Part shown: piece by piece, positions 12,562-14,538 of the stretch
How positions within the stretch are numbered: the first letter of the stretch is position 1
Layout of the letters: each line of letters opens with the position of its first letter
Origin: Patescibacteria group bacterium
Lineage (GTDB): Bacteria; Patescibacteriota; Doudnabacteria; UBA920; 2-01-FULL-50-11
Direction: 5' to 3'
Length of the DNA stretch: 14,538 nt
NCBI GenBank assembly: GCA_023485925.1
Contig: JAMDAJ010000012.1
Location: forward strand, 1 to 14,538
The notes under the pieces: generated by a model
Seen by the model: the letters and a program-made list of their open reading frames with translations, nothing else
What the model was told of the DNA's origin: nothing
The model's database searches: none
Translations under genes and position numbers: made by a program

Positions 12562-13002
12562 TTAATATAGACTCCTTCCAAAGAACGAATTCAGCCCCCA
12601 AATCCTCCCCGCTCGCAGCCGGGACAACATTAAAAGCGCCAAGAGGTAAATCACGTGCAGGTCGATCAGCACCCCATTCTCCACGTAAGGGAATTGGAGT
12701 CCCGGAAAATAATACAACGCCATCAAAACCGCGCCCGCCAGCGCCGCTATCCCCACGAATACGCCGAGAATGAGCGCCGCGCCAATAAGCAGCTGCCCCC
12801 ACTTGTTCAAAAAATCCACCCACGGCAAATTTTGGGGGGAAGTAAACCACGAGTAAAATCCCGGAAACGTTTTGGCTGAAACCAAAAAACCTTTTGACGA
12901 CCAAGTTTTATCCAAAATCTTGATAAGGCCGGAGTAGAAAAACATCCAACCCAAGGAAACGCGAAGCAAGAGGATCAAAATTTTCGGCCTGCCGTGGGAC
13001 AT
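12562..13002 (-). CDS. DoxX-family membrane protein
   Basis: The 146-residue protein has four membrane helices: ILILLLRVSLGWMFFYSGLI, then two in LLIGAALILGVFVGIAALAG and AVLMALYYF, and LIDLHVIYLLALLML. The N-terminal RVSLGWMFFYSGLIKILD and central WGQLLIGAALILG are typical of DoxX/TQO small-subunit-like proteins, a broad family of mostly unknown activity that is often linked to redox functions. The ATG at 13002 gives MSHGRPKIL, 10 bp after the VKOR stop, and is preferred over an upstream ATG at 13062 that would overlap VKOR by 50 bp. Its place directly behind VKOR suggests a shared membrane redox role, but this is inference. Confidence 0.88.
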   Translation of the reverse strand: MSHGRPKILILLLRVSLGWMFFYSGLIKILDKTWSSKGFLVSAKTFPGFYSWFTSPQNLPWVDFLNKWGQLLIGAALILGVFVGIAALAGAVLMALYYFPGLQFPYVENGVLIDLHVIYLLALLMLSRLRAGRIWGLNSFFGRSLY

Positions 13003-13012
13003 ATTGGATGAA

Positions 13013-13450
13013 TTAAGGCGTAAATCGACGCGACAGTCGCCTGAGGAAAAAAACAAATGCAAAAATCAAAGTGGAATTGAGCGCCGAAAGCATGCAGTAA
13101 GCGCAGAGTGACTTTAAGGTAAAGACCTGAATGCTCACGAGATACAATGAGAACAGGAAGGCCCCGGCTGCTGGATAAAACAAAAATTTCAGCCCGGCCA
13201 AAAGCTTTTTGTCGAGAATGGCCAGAACGACGCCGAAGACATAAATATAGTAGCACAATCCCAACAGCGACACGGGGACGCCCAAAATAACGGCGTAACG
13301 GCTGCTAGTGACAACGTCGCAACCATTGAAAACGGTGCAAGGCGGGACTTTGCCGGTGTAATGTTCATAAACCAAAAAACCGGCGTCCAATATTCCTACA
13401 AGGGCGATCACCAAGATAAGATATATTAAAATTTTCTGCCCGCGGGTCAT
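13013..13450 (-). CDS. vitamin K epoxide reductase (VKOR) family protein
   Basis: The 145-residue protein has four membrane helices and all VKOR cysteines: the loop pair Cys38 and Cys44 (PPCTVFNGCDVVTSS), the following conserved serines, GVPVSLLGLCYY, and the active-site CAYC (Cys116, Cys119) in the last helix. Bacterial VKOR reoxidises a periplasmic or extracytoplasmic thioredoxin-like partner (DsbA type) and passes electrons to quinone, replacing DsbB. There is no fused thioredoxin domain and no dsbA gene in the window, so the partner must lie elsewhere. ATG 13450 has the Shine-Dalgarno-like GGAAGGA about 8 bp upstream. It lies 38 bp after tRNA-Pro with no terminator between, so cotranscription with the tRNA is possible. 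Confidence 0.94.
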   Translation of the reverse strand: MTRGQKILIYLILVIALVGILDAGFLVYEHYTGKVPPCTVFNGCDVVTSSRYAVILGVPVSLLGLCYYIYVFGVVLAILDKKLLAGLKFLFYPAAGAFLFSLYLVSIQVFTLKSLCAYCMLSALNSTLIFAFVFFLRRLSRRFTP

Positions 13451-13488
13451 AAATTGTCCTTCCGTAAAGTACTAAAAATTTTCACTCA

Positions 13489-13559
13489 TCGGGGTGCTGG
13501 GAGTTGAACCCAGTCTACGTGCTCCCAAAGCACGCGTACTACCGGTATACGACACCCCG
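13489..13559 (-). tRNA. tRNA-Pro (anticodon UGG)
   Basis: The minus-strand cloverleaf is complete: acceptor CGGGGTG/CACCCCG, D stem GTAT/GTAC (one G-U) with loop ACCGGTA, anticodon stem CGTGC/GCACG with loop TTTGGGA (anticodon TGG), variable loop TAGA, T stem CTGGG/CCCAG with loop TTCAACT. The discriminator A is at 13489 and CCA is not encoded. It is the first element of the run leading to VKOR. Confidence 0.97.
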
Positions 13560-13573
13560 GCATACCTGCTTAC

Positions 13574-13579
13574 ATTATA
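13574..13579 (-). promoter_or_regulatory. -10 box of the tRNA-Pro promoter
   Basis: A perfect TATAAT on the minus strand ends 14 bp before the tRNA 5' end, within an A/T-rich stretch. No good -35 is found at 16-18 bp, so the promoter is only partly supported. Confidence 0.5.
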
Positions 13580-13604
13580 ATATATTCCCGCTTTCAAACC
13601 TAAA

Positions 13605-13632
13605 GCCCCGCCTTTTGAAAAAAAGCGGGGGC
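13605..13632 (-). terminator. hairpin after the HU gene, probable terminator
   Basis: GCCCCGCC (13605-13612) and GCGGGGGC (13625-13632) pair with one bulge around an A/T-rich loop, 26 bp past the HU stop. The minus-strand tail TTTAGGTTTG is only moderately T-rich. Confidence 0.55.
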
Positions 13633-13657
13633 GGCTATCATCCGTGCTTTTGCTGAC

Positions 13658-13939
13658 TTAAGGTTGGCGGACTGCTTTTTTCAAAGCGATGCCGGCTTTG
13701 AACTTCGGTACCCGGACAGTGGGAATATTGATCTTCTCCGCCAGGTTCCGCGGGTTGACACCCACTCTTCCTTTGCGGTCGTGCGCGGAAAAACTCCCAA
13801 AACCTGTGATCGTAACCTCCTCGCCCTTTTTCATACTGTCAGTAATGATCTCAAAAAGCGTGTTCACCATTTTCTCCGCTTCCCCGCGTACCGTGCCGGT
13901 TCTTTCAGCTAAGGCCTCGATAAGCGATGCTTTGTTCAT
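13658..13939 (-). CDS. hup: HU-family nucleoid DNA-binding protein
   Basis: The 93-residue protein has the full HU/IHF fold: N-terminal helices (MNKASLIEALAERTG), the dimer strand region EEVTITGFGSFSA, and the DNA-grasping arm GRVGVNPRN...INIPTVRVPKFKAG ending with the LKKAV helix. Length is standard (about 90-95). HU binds DNA with little sequence preference, bends and compacts it, and supports replication and repair. The arm carries VNPRN instead of the common NPQT form, still within the family. ATG 13939 has no Shine-Dalgarno. A strong promoter (13984-14012) lies just upstream, giving a 5' UTR of about 38 nt, and a hairpin follows the stop, so it is probably transcribed alone. HU rather than IHF is favoured by single-gene context; the call is not absolute. 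Confidence 0.95.
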   Translation of the reverse strand: MNKASLIEALAERTGTVRGEAEKMVNTLFEIITDSMKKGEEVTITGFGSFSAHDRKGRVGVNPRNLAEKINIPTVRVPKFKAGIALKKAVRQP

Positions 13940-13983
13940 ATAAGTTGGATTAATGATGAATGCGGCCGTTTTTGGGCAATTTC

Positions 13984-14012
13984 AGTATAACCAATGCCTG
14001 ATTTTTTTTCAA
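13984..14012 (-). promoter_or_regulatory. sigma-70-type promoter of the HU gene
   Basis: On the minus strand TTGAAA (plus 14007-14012) and TATACT (plus 13984-13989) are 17 bp apart, each matching five of six consensus bases. An A8 run overlaps the -35 and spacer. It lies between the stop of the small membrane protein and HU. Confidence 0.75.
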
Positions 14013-14018
14013 AGCCGC

Positions 14019-14294
14019 TCAGGCCGCGCGGTCTTTTGGAGGATTTTGACCCAATTTCCAACCGGCTTCAAAAATCAATAAGGAAAAAATGGCGACGGCG
14101 GAAACTGCTGTCCAATACCTGCCGCCGGAAAGTTTAACCAACCGATTTAGTAAAGCACCCTTCACACTCCCCTGCTCCACCTGCCTTTGGACTACGACCC
14201 CGCCCGAATCGATGGTGCCGGTCTCATTCGCAAAAACGGAAGTGGCCAAGCAAAGCATCAGGATGAAAATCACCCCCAACCAAACGGCTCTCAT
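14019..14294 (-). CDS. small exported/membrane hypothetical protein
   Basis: This encodes 91 residues with an N-terminal signal peptide (MRAVWLGVIFILMLCLATSVFA, probable cleavage after VFA), a short extracytoplasmic part (GTIDSGGVVVQRQVEQGSVK) and a membrane helix near the C-terminus (AVSAVAIFSLLIFEAGWKLG) followed by a charged tail. I do not recognise a family. The ATG at 14294 lies only three bases after the T-run of a terminator-like hairpin and has no Shine-Dalgarno, so the start or its expression is unusual. It is preceded by another small membrane protein, and both may belong to an envelope-related set. No catalytic motif is seen. Confidence 0.7.
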   Translation of the reverse strand: MRAVWLGVIFILMLCLATSVFANETGTIDSGGVVVQRQVEQGSVKGALLNRLVKLSGGRYWTAVSAVAIFSLLIFEAGWKLGQNPPKDRAA

Positions 14295-14297
14295 ATT

Positions 14298-14317
14298 AAA
14301 AAATCGCCTTGCGGCGA
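14298..14317 (-). terminator. terminator-like hairpin between two small membrane genes
   Basis: On the minus strand TCGCC (plus 14313-14317) and GGCGA (plus 14304-14308) close a GCAA tetraloop, followed by six T residues (plus 14298-14303). The next ATG follows after three bases. It could be an intrinsic terminator or attenuator, though the 5-bp stem is short. Confidence 0.55.
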
Positions 14318-14324
14318 GGTCGCC

Positions 14325-14474
14325 CTACTCTCGGCTCACCCAATAAAAACAAAGGGTGATAGAGAAAGTTAAAAAACCGGTGAAAAAATCCGTGTAAAAT
14401 CCAAACATTGCGGCCGCCACCAGCCCCAAAACCAAGAAAGGCCAAAAACCCATCTGCGAACGTGCACTAGTCAT
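14325..14474 (-). CDS. small two-helix membrane protein, hypothetical
   Basis: From ATG 14474 the product is 49 residues, MTSARSQMGFWPFLVL at the start, with two membrane helices (about 9-24, FWPFLVLGLVAAAMFG, and about 29-45, GFLTFSITLCFYW). The start is chosen because an upstream gene ends at 14479 in another frame, leaving a 4-bp gap; a longer frame from TTG 14528 would run through that gene. I do not recognise a family. It lies 30 bp upstream of the signal-peptide protein. Confidence 0.6.
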   Translation of the reverse strand: MTSARSQMGFWPFLVLGLVAAAMFGFYTDFFTGFLTFSITLCFYWVSRE

Positions 14475-14478
14475 CGGA

Positions 14479-14538
14479 TTATTCGAAAAATAAATTCGCG
14501 ATATAATACGCCACCGCGGAAAGCGCAATTTTAACGAA
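14479..14538 (-). CDS. C-terminal end of an upstream gene, cut by the window edge
   Basis: The last 60 bases read on the minus strand as FVKIALSAVAYYIANLFFE followed by TAA (14479-14481). The hydrophobic pattern and codon use look genuine, and the tight 4-bp spacing to the next ATG supports an operon. Only 19 residues are visible, probably the end of a membrane-associated protein; identity cannot be told. Confidence 0.5.
   Translation of the reverse strand, partial: FVKIALSAVAYYIANLFFE

Noticed and set aside
14475..14528. TTG start giving a 67-residue version of the small membrane protein
   Set aside because: The extra part runs out of frame through the end of an upstream gene that reads well to its stop at 14479; ATG 14474 follows it by 4 bp.
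1..14538. CRISPR array, insertion sequence, toxin-antitoxin pair or defence system
   Set aside because: No regularly spaced repeats, transposase, integrase, nuclease or toxin-like pair was found on either strand.

Overview
The window looks like a chromosomal piece of a small-genome bacterium, most probably a member of the Candidate Phyla Radiation (Patescibacteria, Parcubacteria-like). This is an inference. It rests on tightly packed minus-strand genes with ATGA/GTGA overlaps, weak ribosome sites, GC-rich palindromic repeats scattered between genes (and once inside one), tRNA genes without an encoded CCA end, and a gene mix of archaeal-type PEP carboxylase, slipin, VKOR, DoxX, SpoIIM-like protein and LysM protein. 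No 16S rRNA or ribosomal protein is present to settle the taxonomy.

Layout. Positions 1-376 hold the plus-strand end of a GC3-rich small gene, a possible 26-codon ORF and a strong terminator. Positions 377-586 are intergenic, with palindromic repeats and a terminator. Positions 587-9508 form one long minus-strand gene run, in transcription order: unknown 285-residue protein, ligA (NAD+ DNA ligase), HD-domain protein, Nudix hydrolase, a membrane/spermidine-synthase-like protein split by a frameshift at an A7 run, aspartate-type aminotransferase, archaeal-type PEP carboxylase, slipin. Its probable promoter lies at 9555-9582. Back to back with it, at 9566-9594, is a near-consensus plus-strand promoter for a structured leader of about 265 nt and a membrane-anchored two-LysM protein. 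Positions 10583-11176 hold an isolated unknown gene with a strong Shine-Dalgarno. Positions 11177-11524 carry its promoter region and a 58-bp direct repeat of the 3' end and terminator of the tRNA-Gly gene. Positions 11525-13559 form a second minus-strand unit, bracketed by tRNA-Pro(UGG) upstream and tRNA-Gly(UCC) downstream, with VKOR, DoxX, a SpoIIM-family protein and an alkyltransferase-like protein between them. Positions 13658-14538 hold HU, two small membrane proteins and the C-terminal end of another gene.

Function. PEP carboxylase and the aminotransferase together could turn PEP and bicarbonate into aspartate without a TCA cycle. LigA, Nudix and the alkyltransferase-like protein serve DNA replication, nucleotide cleanup and alkyl-damage recognition. 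VKOR would supply disulfides outside the cell. HU compacts DNA. The LysM and slipin proteins concern the envelope.

The most unusual points are: a palindrome-containing 48-bp in-frame insert inside the LigA zinc finger; the A7 frameshift in the membrane/spermidine-synthase-like gene; the archaeal-type PEPC-aminotransferase pair; the tRNA-Gly 3'-end duplication; and the structured leader of the LysM gene.
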